Source: Bog-473 sp963764305
Lineage (GTDB): Bacteria > Actinomycetota > Acidimicrobiia > Acidimicrobiales > RAAP-2
Direction: 5' to 3'
DNA: 64,000 nt
NCBI GenBank assembly: GCA_963764305.1
Contig: CAVXSD010000006.1
Coordinates: 558,001-622,000 of the forward strand
Shown one piece after another: positions 17,622 to 25,722 of the stretch (within the stretch, counting starts at the first letter, position 1; each line of letters opens with the position of its first letter). Position numbers and translations under genes: made by a program. Under the pieces are notes generated by a model. It had not been told where the DNA came from, ran no database searches, and saw nothing but the letters and a program-made list of their open reading frames with translations.

Positions 17622-17968
17622 CGACCCTGGGGCGACGCGACAGCAGTCCTGGCCGGCGCCGCCCTCACTCGGAGAAGGCCTGACGTCTCCTTGCCCGCAC
17701 CCTCCTCATGACCTGAGGGAGCAATAGCCCGCGCATCGAGGAGCATCACCAGGACGAGACACGCGAGGGGCTGAGGCGCAGGAAGGCGACGGCGATGGCG
17801 GTGGCGATGGCGGTAGCGGTGGCGATGGCGGTAGCGGTGGCGGCGGCCGCCAGGCCGAGCCGGATGCCGTACGGGGCGGCCACTGCCGAAGGCAGGAGCC
17901 GCGGGCGGTCGCGAACGCGAGATCCACACATCCCCTTGCCGGCCGCAATGGTTGGCCATGATGGACCA
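17622..17968. other. 347-bp gap containing a (GGCGAT/GGCGGT)n low-complexity array
   Basis: No independent gene is supported. From about 17786 to 17847 the DNA is built of GGCGAT, GGCGGT and AGCGGT hexamers, including an exact 18-bp unit repeated at 17803-17820 and 17821-17838. The plus frame through it is open into the channel gene and would read alternating Met, Ala and Val. The channel could therefore have a longer, hydrophobic N-terminus, but this is not favoured. Confidence 0.6.
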
Positions 17969-18762
17969 ATGGCGAATACATCGTTGCCTCCCGATCACCT
18001 GACCCCGGAGCCTCGCCAGCGCACGCGCCTGCAGGCGCTGCTCGACATCGTCCTCGGACCGGACTCCTACGGGATCGTGTTCCTGTTCCTCCTCGTCGAC
18101 TATGTGTTCCTCACCGTGGGATGGAGCGGGAGCGTCGCCCTGATCGTCATCGTCATCTGGCTCGGGCTCACCGTGCTGCTGGCCTTCCGCACGTCCGGGG
18201 TCCCGCACCGCCTGATGCTCGCCGTCCGTCTGGCCGTGGCACTGACCGTGATCGCCGCGATCGCGGTGTCACTCGGCGGAGGTGACCGGGCCTACGGCGC
18301 GATCGTGATTCTGGCGTCCCTCCTCGTGCTAGGCAGCCCGATCGCGATCGGCTGGCGGATCCTCCATCCACACGCGTCACCACGCAGACCGTTCTCGGAG
18401 CACTGTGCATCTACGTACTGATCGGCTTGATCTTCGCCAACGCCGACTACGGAGTCCAACTGGTCTCGGGGAACTCGTTCTTCGCCCAGGCCGGTCAGCA
18501 CGGCCCGGCCGACTTCGCGTATTTCAGCTACATCACGATGGCCACCGTCGGCTACGGCGACCTCACGCCGGCGACCGGGCTCCCCCGCACCAATGCGGTC
18601 CTCGAGGCACTGTTGGGCCAGATCTTCCTGGTCGTGCTCGTCGCCCGCCTGGTCGGGATGTACACCCCGTCGTTCCGCTGGGGCCACGAGCTCCACAGCG
18701 GGGCGATGGCCGATGGCGGTGCTGCGCCAACCGATGTGGACGGCGGCGAAGGCGAAGGCTAA
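17969..18762 (+). CDS. Potassium-channel-like membrane protein, split by a frameshift
   Basis: Two adjacent frames together encode a six-helix ion channel. The first (to the stop at 18421) gives four membrane helices, ending near GSPIAIGWRIL. The second takes over near 18376 and reads RVTTQTVLGALCIYVLIGLIFAN (fifth helix), then the pore with the selectivity filter MATVGYGDLTP, and a last helix. One missing base near 18371-18376 would join them. The filter TVGYGD is that of potassium channels. There is no ligand-binding or TrkA domain; the tail is short and acidic. The start at 17969 is uncertain because no strong ribosome site is present. The protein is probably intact in the organism. Confidence 0.7.
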
Positions 18763-18790
18763 CGGCCGCCAAGCCCCTTGGCCAGCCGTC

Positions 18791-20476
18791 TCAGACCATC
18801 AGCACAACGGGCACGATCATCGGGCGCCGCTTCGTGCGGTCACCGACGAACTTGCCCAGGGCCTTGCGGGTGTGGCGGCTCAGCACCTCGATATCGTGCG
18901 CGCCGTCGCGCAGTGCCTGTCTCACAGCCGCCGCGACAACGTCGCTGGCCTCTTCCAGGAGCTCCTCGGCCTCGGGGGCGTAGACCCAGCCTCTGGTCTC
19001 GATCACCGGCGGGCAGCTGAGCCTGCCCTGCTGGCGGTCGACCGTGACCACGGCCATGACCACGCCCTCTTCGGACAGCTTCTTGCGGTCGCGCAGCACG
19101 CCGTGCTCGAGGTCGCCCACGGTGCCGTCGACGTAGACGTACCCGCCCGGCACGTGTCCATCCCGGGAGATCCCCTTGGCGTCGAGCTGAATCACGTCGC
19201 CGTCCTCGCAGAGGAGCACTTTGGCCGGGTCGAGACCCATGGACGAGCGCGAGCCGGCGTGATGCACCATGTGGCGGAACTCGCCGTGCACGGGCACGAA
19301 GCACTCCGGTTCGGTCACCGCGATCAGCGTCCGCAGCTCCCCCTGGCGGGCGTGGCCGCTGACGTGGACCGCCTCGGAGCCCGAGTGGACGACCTCGGCG
19401 CCCCGGCGGTGCAGATCGTCGATGACCTGCCCCACCGACCACTCGTTGCCCGGGATCGGATGGGCGCTGATGACGACGACGTCGTCCTCACCGATGCGGA
19501 GCCATTTGTTCTCCCCCGTGGCCATGAGCGAAAGCGCCGACATCGGCTCGCCCTGCGAGCCCGTCGAGATCACGCACACCTCGCCGGGCGGCACGCTGTC
19601 CACCTGTTCGATGTCGATCTGCACCCCGTCGGGGATGCTGATGATGCCCAGCCGCGTCCCTAGCTCGACGTTCTTACCCATGGAGCGGCCCAGGGTGGCC
19701 ACCTTGCGCCCGTTGGCCACCGCGGCGTCGATGATCTGCTGCACGCGGTGCATGTGACTGGCGAAGCAGGCCACCACGATGCGCTTGCCGGATTGGGCCG
19801 CGAAGACCCGGCGCAGCGTCACACCCACCGTGGATTCCGATTCGGTAAAGCCGGGCTCCTCCGCGTTGGTGGAGTCCGACAGGAGGAGGCGGATACCATC
19901 GGTTCGGGCCAGCTCCCCCATGCGTGACATGTCGGTGCGTCGCCCGTCGACCGGCTGGAGGTCGAGCTTGAAGTCCCCCGAGTGCAGGATCACTCCCTGC
20001 GGCGTGTGGAACACGATGGCCATCGCCTCGGGCACCGAGTGCGTCACCGGGATGAACTCGACGTCGCAGGCGCCGATCTTCACCCGCTCCCCGTCCGCCA
20101 CGGGGATGAATTTCGTGTTGCCGGCCAGCCCGGCCTCGTCGATGCGGTGGCGGGCCAGGCCCACGGTCAGCTCGGAGCCGTAGATGGGCGCCCGGACCTC
20201 CCGGAGCAGGTAGGCCAGGCCGCCCGTGTGGTCTTCGTGGCCGTGGGTGAGGACGATCCCGTCGACCCGGTCCTTGCGGTCGTACAGGTAGGTGAACTCG
20301 GGCAGGACCAGGTCGATGCCCGGCATGTCGGGATCGGGGAACATGATCCCGCAGTCGAGGATGACGATGCGCCCCTCCACCTCGATGCAGGCGCAGTTCC
20401 GTCCGATCTCCCCGAGTCCGCCCAGGAAGACGACCCGGACGGGGTTCGGCTTCGGCTTGTTGCCGCGCTCAGCCAA
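18791..20476 (-). CDS. rnj: Ribonuclease J
   Basis: RNase J is a metallo-beta-lactamase/beta-CASP nuclease with endo- and 5'-exonuclease activity, used in mRNA decay and rRNA maturation. The 561-residue product has the metal site HGHEDHTGG, further motifs (LHSGDFKLD, DSTNAEEPGFT) and the beta-CASP part (VVACFASHMHR, then VISTGSQGEPMSAL, then HVSGHARQGEL). The C-terminal domain covers the last ~110 residues. The start is taken as the TTG at 20476, which overlaps the dapA stop by 8 bases. Any ATG lies far inside dapA. Coupling to dapA is the usual actinobacterial arrangement. Confidence 0.94.
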   Translation of the reverse strand: MAERGNKPKPNPVRVVFLGGLGEIGRNCACIEVEGRIVILDCGIMFPDPDMPGIDLVLPEFTYLYDRKDRVDGIVLTHGHEDHTGGLAYLLREVRAPIYGSELTVGLARHRIDEAGLAGNTKFIPVADGERVKIGACDVEFIPVTHSVPEAMAIVFHTPQGVILHSGDFKLDLQPVDGRRTDMSRMGELARTDGIRLLLSDSTNAEEPGFTESESTVGVTLRRVFAAQSGKRIVVACFASHMHRVQQIIDAAVANGRKVATLGRSMGKNVELGTRLGIISIPDGVQIDIEQVDSVPPGEVCVISTGSQGEPMSALSLMATGENKWLRIGEDDVVVISAHPIPGNEWSVGQVIDDLHRRGAEVVHSGSEAVHVSGHARQGELRTLIAVTEPECFVPVHGEFRHMVHHAGSRSSMGLDPAKVLLCEDGDVIQLDAKGISRDGHVPGGYVYVDGTVGDLEHGVLRDRKKLSEEGVVMAVVTVDRQQGRLSCPPVIETRGWVYAPEAEELLEEASDVVAAAVRQALRDGAHDIEVLSRHTRKALGKFVGDRTKRRPMIVPVVLMV

Positions 20477-21410
20477 GCGGGGCGCCAGTGACCGGGGGTG
20501 GCCCGACGGCGGCCAGGATCTTCTGGGCCTGGGCATCGAGCTCGGGGCTGGAGGGCCCCATCGGCAGGCGGCACTGGCCCACCCGCTGACCCAGGGCCCG
20601 CAGCATGGCCTTGGCCGGCAGCGGATTCGGGAACTCGGGAGTGGACTCGAAGTCGAAGGAGTCGAGGAGCTCTGCGTTCCCGGCGATGGCGGCGGCGAGA
20701 TCGCCTGCCGCGAAGGCGTCGACGACATGGCGGAGTTTTGGACCGATCCAGTGCGCGGCCACGCTGATGATTCCAACCGCACCGACCGCCATGAGGGGCA
20801 ACGTCATGACGTCGTCACCGCTGTAGATCTCGAATCCCGCCGGCACCTGCGCGGCCAGGTGCGCCGTGGTCGGCGGGTCGGCCGCTGCGTCCTTGAGCGC
20901 CACGATGGCCGGTACGTCCCGGGCCAAGCGGAGCATGGTCGCAGTGTCGATGCGCCGACCGGCGCGGATCGGGATGTCGTAGAGCATGACGGGGAGATTC
21001 CCCGCCGCTTCGGCCACGGCCCGGAAGTGCTCGTAGATGCCGGTCTGGGAGGGCCGGTTGTAGTACGGCGTCACCACGAGCACGCCGTCGACGCCGCACT
21101 CGGTGGCGCGGGCCGTCATCGCGACGGAGTGCGCCGTGTCGTTGGAGCCGGTGCCCGCGATGACGGGGATCGTCACGGCCTCGGCCACGGCCCGCCACAG
21201 CGCCACCTTCTCGGCGTCGGTGAGCACCGAGCTCTCGCCGGTGGAGCCGCTGAGCACGAGCCCGTCGCTGCCGTGCGCGGCGAGCCAGCGGGCCAGGTCG
21301 ACCGCGGCGGGCAGATCCAGCTCCCCGTCGTCGTCGAACGGGGTCACCATGGCCGTGACCACCCGCCCGAAGCGGGGCGAGTCAAGCAGCACGGAGCTCA
21401 TCGCTCCCAA
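20469..21410 (-). CDS. dapA: 4-hydroxy-tetrahydrodipicolinate synthase
   Basis: DapA condenses pyruvate with aspartate semialdehyde, the first committed step to lysine and diaminopimelate. The 313-residue TIM-barrel protein has VSGSTGE (pyruvate binding; here LVLSGSTGESSVLTDAE), the conserved tyrosine in VVTPYYNRPSQ, and the Schiff-base lysine in IVALKDAAAD. The length fits the family. It overlaps the RNase J start. Its pathway partner dapB lies 3.5 kb upstream, beyond a cluster of regulatory and membrane genes. Upstream of the start is an array of short repeats. Confidence 0.94.
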   Translation of the reverse strand: MGAMSSVLLDSPRFGRVVTAMVTPFDDDGELDLPAAVDLARWLAAHGSDGLVLSGSTGESSVLTDAEKVALWRAVAEAVTIPVIAGTGSNDTAHSVAMTARATECGVDGVLVVTPYYNRPSQTGIYEHFRAVAEAAGNLPVMLYDIPIRAGRRIDTATMLRLARDVPAIVALKDAAADPPTTAHLAAQVPAGFEIYSGDDVMTLPLMAVGAVGIISVAAHWIGPKLRHVVDAFAAGDLAAAIAGNAELLDSFDFESTPEFPNPLPAKAMLRALGQRVGQCRLPMGPSSPELDAQAQKILAAVGPPPVTGAPLG

Positions 21411-21444
21411 ACGCTATCAGCGATGCCTGGCGATCAGGCGATTC

Positions 21445-21495
21445 GGCGATCAGCCGGTCAGCCGGTCAGCCGGTCAGACGATCAACCGGTCAGAC
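21445..21495. repeat. Short GGTCAGCC-type direct repeats between dapA and the di-iron gene
   Basis: GCCGGTCA units repeat with 9-bp period three times, followed by two related copies of CCGGTCAGACG-type sequence. The array runs into the last codons of the di-iron gene (stop at 21490) and lies 35-85 bases upstream of the dapA start. No hairpin with a T run is formed. Confidence 0.8.
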
Positions 21496-22647
21496 GACCT
21501 GGCGTTCGGCCGGCGAGCCGTCGGCGAACGCGTCCTCCTCCTGCGTGGAGTCGGTCAGGTTCTCGAACGCGATCGCTCCCATTTCTGTGAACTTGGTGCG
21601 GAGCCAGCCGTCGGCCGCATCGAGCAGTCCCAGCTTCTTGAGGTTGGGAACGATCTTGGAGAAGAGCAGGATCTGGAAATCGTCCCGCTCGGGCCCGGCC
21701 TGCATGACCTTGATCACGTCGGCCGTGGGCACTTCCATGCGCTCCCACACCTCCTGCATGACCATGCGGTCCTTCATCCGGATGGCCGCCTCGAAGGCGA
21801 ACTCCTGGCGCTCCCTGAGCTCGGCCGCGCTCAGCTCCTTGTAGTACTCCTGCAGGCTGAGCACCCCGAAGGCCACGTGGCGGGCTTCGTCGGCCATGAC
21901 GTAGCGGAGCAATTTCTTGAGGAGCGGCTCGGTCGTCATCATGTGGATGAAGCCGAAGGCGGCGAGCGCGAGTCCCTCGACCATGATCTGCATGCCGAGA
22001 TACGTCATGTCCCAACGGGAGTCCGAGACGATGTCGTCGAGCAGCAGCCCGAGGTGGGCGTTCATCGGGTAGTGGCCCGAGAGTTTCTCGTCGAGGTACT
22101 TCGAGAACACCTCGACGTGGCGGGCCTCGTCCATCACCTGCGTGGCGGCGTAGTACTTGGCGTCGATCCACGGGACGGTCTCGACGATCTTGGCCGTGCA
22201 CAGCAGCGCACCCTGCTCACCGTGCATGAACTGTGAGAGCATCCAGTTCTGGTTCTCGACCCCGAATTGCAAGAAACGCTTCTCGTCCCACTTCTCTAGG
22301 ACGGTGCCGGCGATGGCGGCCTCGTCCCATTGCGCCTGGGCCGCGTTGGCTTCGGCGTTGGCGATGACCACGCGCTCCTGGTCGACCTCGATCGACCAGT
22401 CCAGATCCGTCTGCCCGTTCCACTGCGCCTTCTTGGCCTTCTCGTAGAGCTTGTCGAGCTGCGGTTTGGCGCCCTTCTCGTACTTCCAGGTGAACTCGGC
22501 CGGGCAATTGTCGGGGACACGGTGGAACCCCTCGACGTCGTACCTGCCGACGAAGCTCAGGACGGCCTCGATGTCATTGATGCTCTCGCGGCCGATCAGG
22601 TCCAGGTTGGACCTCAGCTCCTCCTGGTTTTCGTCGAGTGTCGTCAT
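21490..22647 (-). CDS. Ferritin-like di-iron oxygenase-type protein
   Basis: This 385-residue, mostly helical protein has two complete carboxylate/histidine iron sites: a glutamate in FMHGEQGAL, then DEARHVEVF, a second glutamate in IMVEGLALAAF, and DEARHVAFG. The E...DExRH twice pattern is that of the ferritin/ribonucleotide-reductase-like superfamily (including N-oxygenases of the AurF kind). The substrate is unknown, and no electron-transfer partner is encoded nearby. Its ATG overlaps the stop of the TetR gene upstream, so both are made from one message and the TetR protein probably controls it. The C-terminus is acidic. Confidence 0.8.
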   Translation of the reverse strand: MTTLDENQEELRSNLDLIGRESINDIEAVLSFVGRYDVEGFHRVPDNCPAEFTWKYEKGAKPQLDKLYEKAKKAQWNGQTDLDWSIEVDQERVVIANAEANAAQAQWDEAAIAGTVLEKWDEKRFLQFGVENQNWMLSQFMHGEQGALLCTAKIVETVPWIDAKYYAATQVMDEARHVEVFSKYLDEKLSGHYPMNAHLGLLLDDIVSDSRWDMTYLGMQIMVEGLALAAFGFIHMMTTEPLLKKLLRYVMADEARHVAFGVLSLQEYYKELSAAELRERQEFAFEAAIRMKDRMVMQEVWERMEVPTADVIKVMQAGPERDDFQILLFSKIVPNLKKLGLLDAADGWLRTKFTEMGAIAFENLTDSTQEEDAFADGSPAERQVV

Positions 22648-23441
22648 TGTGCCGCCCCCTTGGTGGTTGGTCTGGTTGAACTGGGTGCTCGGTTGGTCGT
22701 GGAATTGGAACTGGGATTGAGACTTGGAGAGTCGGGAGAGTCAGAGGAGTCAGGAGAGTCAGGAGAGTCGTCCGCCGCCTCGAGCCGGAGGGCGAGGATG
22801 CCCGGTAGGACGAACGTGCGCACGAGCGCCCGGGTGTCGGCCGGGTCGGTCAGGTCGGCGTGCGGCGACGGGTCCGAGCAGTAGGCCATCACGATGCGCA
22901 CGGCCCACTCCGCCGCGCGAGAAGCTTGCTCGGGCTCGAGCCAGCGGGCGAAGAACGGAGCGGCCAGGTCGCTCGCCTCCAGCATCACCTGGTCGAAGCC
23001 GCCGAAGGTGAGGAAGGGCAGGACGGCGCCGGGCTCGTGCTCCAGCAGGTAGGTCAGGGGCCCGTGCCCCTGCAGCCAGCGGGCCGACTCGACCATGCCG
23101 GCGACCAGAACGTCCTCGAGATCGCCAGCCTCGCCCATGGCGACGGCCAGGGAAGAGAAGAGCCGGGCCAGCTCCGTCTCGACCACCGCAGCCAGGATCC
23201 CGTCCTTGCCCCGGGGGAAGGTCCGGTAGGCGGTCGCGCGGGACAGTCCGGCGGCACGGGCGATGTCGTCGACCGTCGTCTTGGCGATGCCCTGGCGAGC
23301 CAAGCACTGGAGCGCACCGTCGACGAGACGGACCCTGGTCGAGGAGCGGTCGTCTGCCCCGAGGTGGCGTACGACACTGTCGCGCCCTGCGGTCGGAGCG
23401 TCGCTGGTGACGGCTTCAAATCGTGTGGCGGTTGCGTCCAC
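22644..23441 (-). CDS. TetR-family regulator with repetitive C-terminal tail
   Basis: This is a 265-residue repressor-type protein. The N-terminal helix-turn-helix (about 35-85) reads AKTTVDDIARAAGLSRATAYRTFPRGKDGIL, a typical TetR recognition region. A helical ligand/dimer domain follows. The last ~45 residues are a disordered tail of Asp-Ser-Pro repeats and Ser/Thr/Asn-rich sequence, encoded by a 9-bp tandem array. The GTG start has no Shine-Dalgarno; a promoter with TTGACA and TACTGT places transcription at the start codon itself. The stop overlaps the di-iron gene (ATGA). Self-regulation and control of the di-iron gene are inferred. Confidence 0.88.
   Translation of the reverse strand: MDATATRFEAVTSDAPTAGRDSVVRHLGADDRSSTRVRLVDGALQCLARQGIAKTTVDDIARAAGLSRATAYRTFPRGKDGILAAVVETELARLFSSLAVAMGEAGDLEDVLVAGMVESARWLQGHGPLTYLLEHEPGAVLPFLTFGGFDQVMLEASDLAAPFFARWLEPEQASRAAEWAVRIVMAYCSDPSPHADLTDPADTRALVRTFVLPGILALRLEAADDSPDSPDSSDSPDSPSLNPSSNSTTNRAPSSTRPTTKGAAQ
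22727..22771. repeat. Five-copy 9-bp repeat encoding the TetR tail
   Basis: Five units of GAGAGTCAG type (two with small variants) run in phase with the codons of the TetR gene and encode Asp-Ser-Pro/Ser triplets. Confidence 0.9.
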
Positions 23442-23448
23442 TGATGAA

Positions 23449-23478
23449 ACAGTATGGCGTTTTTTGTCTCACTGTCAA
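23449..23478 (-). promoter_or_regulatory. Promoter and possible TetR operator before the TetR/di-iron operon
   Basis: On the minus strand TTGACA (23478-23473) is followed after 18 bases by TACTGT (23454-23449), and the GTG start is 7 bases further, so the message should be leaderless. ACAGT (23449-23453) and ACTGT (23471-23475) are inverted copies that overlap both boxes, a sensible place for a TetR-type dimer to bind. This is the best sigma-70-like promoter in the window. Confidence 0.5.
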
Positions 23479-23488
23479 TCATTGGGCC

Positions 23489-24373
23489 TCAACTGAGATT
23501 GAAGTGGCCCGGGGCGATGGAGGTGATCAGGAGCGCGAGCAGGGCGAGCACCGCCACGCTCCCCCCGACCGTGAGCACCAACGCGGTATTCCGGTCCCGC
23601 ATTTCGCCGGCGTAGTCGTAGAGCAGGGCGAGGACGCACCCGATCACCAGTCCGCCGAGGTGGGCCCGCCAGTCGATATTGCTGGTGAACCCGATCGCGA
23701 AGTTGAGGACCAGCAGCCCGACCACCGGCGCCACCGGCAGGTGGCGGCGCAGGCCGACCACCACGTAGGCGCCCAGCACGCCCATGATGGCGCCGGAGGC
23801 CCCGATCCCGGCGACGTTGGGCTGGCTGAGGATGTAGGAGCAAACGCTGCCCCCGAGCCCGGCCAGCAGGTAGAGCACCAGGAAGCGCGCTTTGCCCAGA
23901 AGCACCTCGACGGCAGGTCCGACGATGAGCAGGGCGATCATGTTGAAGAAGATGTGCGTGAAGCTGGCATGCAACCACATGGCCGTGAACGCTCTGTAGT
24001 ACTGGTGAAAGAAATGCACTCCGTCTGGGAACATGGCGTAGCGGTCGACGACACGCGCATTTGTGCCGAACCCCTCGAGGAAGAACACCACCACGTTGAC
24101 CGCAATGATGGTGAGCACGATCGGCGTCGGGTTGGTCGAGCCGACCACGCCGGTCCGGCCCCGGCTGGTGTGGGTGAAGGCCGGCACCTGTCGCGACCGC
24201 TTGGCCCCCTCGGAAGCGCATTGCGAGCACTGCCAGCCGACGGGCGCCTCGACCATGCAGTCGGTGCAGATCGGGCGGTCGCAGTGGGTGCAGAGCACCG
24301 ATGCCGCCCGGTCGGGATGGCGATAGCAGGGAGGCGGCGGAGCCGGCTGCGGCTGCGGCTGCGGGTCGCTCAC
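23489..24373 (-). CDS. Rhomboid-family intramembrane protease with N-terminal zinc finger
   Basis: This 294-residue membrane serine protease begins at a GTG overlapping the stop of the second TetR gene. Residues ~16-52 form a B-box-like zinc finger: CYRHPDR, then LCTHCDRPICTDCM, then WQCSQC. Six to seven helices follow, with the rhomboid hallmarks: LHASFTHIFFNM after the first helices, the catalytic serine in GIGASGAIMG and the catalytic histidine in RAHLGGLVIG. The short linker between finger and membrane is basic. Zinc-finger rhomboids of this shape are known in actinobacteria; substrates are unknown. It sits between two TetR genes inside the interrupted dap cluster. Confidence 0.9.
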   Translation of the reverse strand: MSDPQPQPQPAPPPPCYRHPDRAASVLCTHCDRPICTDCMVEAPVGWQCSQCASEGAKRSRQVPAFTHTSRGRTGVVGSTNPTPIVLTIIAVNVVVFFLEGFGTNARVVDRYAMFPDGVHFFHQYYRAFTAMWLHASFTHIFFNMIALLIVGPAVEVLLGKARFLVLYLLAGLGGSVCSYILSQPNVAGIGASGAIMGVLGAYVVVGLRRHLPVAPVVGLLVLNFAIGFTSNIDWRAHLGGLVIGCVLALLYDYAGEMRDRNTALVLTVGGSVAVLALLALLITSIAPGHFNLS

Positions 24374-24930
24374 CGGATGCCGGCCAGGAGCTCGGACCGG
24401 ACGAGCAGGGCCACCTGCTCGGGATCGTTCAGGTCCCAGCGTCCTGGGGAGCTGATGTAGGAGAGCACCATGCGAGCCAGGAAATCGGCCGCCGCGTCGA
24501 GGTCCGTGCCCTCCGCCATTCCGTGGCGCACGAGGTAGGGGGCCAGGAACGCGGCGACGAGCGTGTGGGTCTGGTCCGCCTCGGTCGTCAGCCGGGGCAG
24601 GAGGATGTCGGGCTCCGTGACCAGGATCCGCTGCAGCACCTCGTGCTCGATCAGGGCACGGTGGGCGAACATGAGCCCGCGCTCCATGACCTCCTCCAGC
24701 GTGTCGGCGTCTGAGACCTCCTGATAGAGGCGGAGGAAGAAGCGGGCGAACTCCCACCCGACGACGGCGGAAATCAGCTCGTCGCGTCCGCCGGGGAAGT
24801 AGCGGTACACCGTCGCCCGCGAGACGCCGGCCTCACGTGCTGCATCCTCGACGGTCGTCTTGGCCAGGCCCCAGCGGGCGACGCAATCGTAGGTCGCCTG
24901 CAGGAGACGCTCCCGGACGTCGGGGTTCAC
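24370..24930 (-). CDS. TetR-family regulator
   Basis: This 186-residue DNA-binding protein has the helix-turn-helix near the start (LAKTTVEDAAREAGVSRATVY followed by RYFPGGRDEL). A helical effector domain fills the remainder; its ligand is unknown. The start overlaps the stop of dapB and its own stop overlaps the start of the rhomboid gene, so dapB, this regulator and the rhomboid protease look co-translated. It resembles the other TetR protein 1.3 kb away in the recognition helix (LSRATAY versus VSRATVY), so the two may see related operators. Confidence 0.88.
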   Translation of the reverse strand: MNPDVRERLLQATYDCVARWGLAKTTVEDAAREAGVSRATVYRYFPGGRDELISAVVGWEFARFFLRLYQEVSDADTLEEVMERGLMFAHRALIEHEVLQRILVTEPDILLPRLTTEADQTHTLVAAFLAPYLVRHGMAEGTDLDAAADFLARMVLSYISSPGRWDLNDPEQVALLVRSELLAGIR

Positions 24931-25712
24931 AGCCCCAGCAACGCCTCGAGCCCCACCGTGAGTCCGGGCCGGGTGGCGACGGCGCGCACAGCGAGGAGCA
25001 CGCCGGGCATGAAGGAGCGCCGGTCGTAGGAATCGTGGCGGATGCTCAGGCTCTGGCCCGCCGCGCCGAAGATGACCTCCTCGTGCGCCACCAAGCCGGG
25101 TAACCGCACCGAGTGGACGTGCACGCCATCGGGGCCTTCGGCCCCGCGGGCACCGGGCAGCACGAAATCGGTCGTGGGGTCCGAGGGCAACGGGCCGCTG
25201 CCGGCGTCGCGGCGCGCCGCTGCGATGGCCGTCGCGGTGTGCATCGCCGTCCCGGACGGCGCGTCGCGCTTGGCGTCATGGTGCAACTCGATGATCTCGA
25301 CGCCGTCCATGTGGGGCGCAGCGATGCGGCAGAGGTGGAGGAGCAGCACCGCTCCGATGGCGAAGTTGGGCACGACGACGGCGTTGGCGCCGCTCCCCGA
25401 GAAGAGCGCCGCCATGTCGGCGAGGTCGCCGTCGGACAACCCGCTCGTCCCGATGACGGCGTGGATGCCCTGTTCGGCGTAGTGCGTCATGTTGTGGCGG
25501 ACGGCCGCGGCGATCGTGAAGTCGACCACCACTTGGGCGCCGAGGTCGCTGAGCGCGTTGACCTCGCCGACGATGGTCCGGCCGCAGGCGTCGTCGCCGG
25601 CGTGGGCAGGATCGATGGCGGCGACCAGTTCCAGGTCCGTCGCCTCCGAGACGGCGTGGCACACCTCGAGGCCCATGCGGCCGCCGGCGCCGACCACACC
25701 GACCTTCTGCAT
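24927..25712 (-). CDS. dapB: 4-hydroxy-tetrahydrodipicolinate reductase
   Basis: DapB reduces the DapA product with NAD(P)H on the way to lysine and diaminopimelate. The 261-residue protein has the N-terminal dinucleotide motif VGAGGRMG at about residues 6-13 and the active-site signature ELHHDAKRDAPSGTAM at about 152-167. The length is standard. It follows the M16 peptidase with an 11-base gap and overlaps the TetR gene. dapA lies further downstream beyond a four-gene insertion. Confidence 0.95.
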   Translation of the reverse strand: MQKVGVVGAGGRMGLEVCHAVSEATDLELVAAIDPAHAGDDACGRTIVGEVNALSDLGAQVVVDFTIAAAVRHNMTHYAEQGIHAVIGTSGLSDGDLADMAALFSGSGANAVVVPNFAIGAVLLLHLCRIAAPHMDGVEIIELHHDAKRDAPSGTAMHTATAIAAARRDAGSGPLPSDPTTDFVLPGARGAEGPDGVHVHSVRLPGLVAHEEVIFGAAGQSLSIRHDSYDRRSFMPGVLLAVRAVATRPGLTVGLEALLGL

Positions 25713-25722
25713 GCCCAGCAGG

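Noticed and set aside
17795..17968. N-terminal extension of the channel through the GGCGAT/GGCGGT array
   Set aside because: The added residues alternate Met, Ala and Val only because of the repeat, followed by Arg-rich sequence; there is no ribosome site before 17795.
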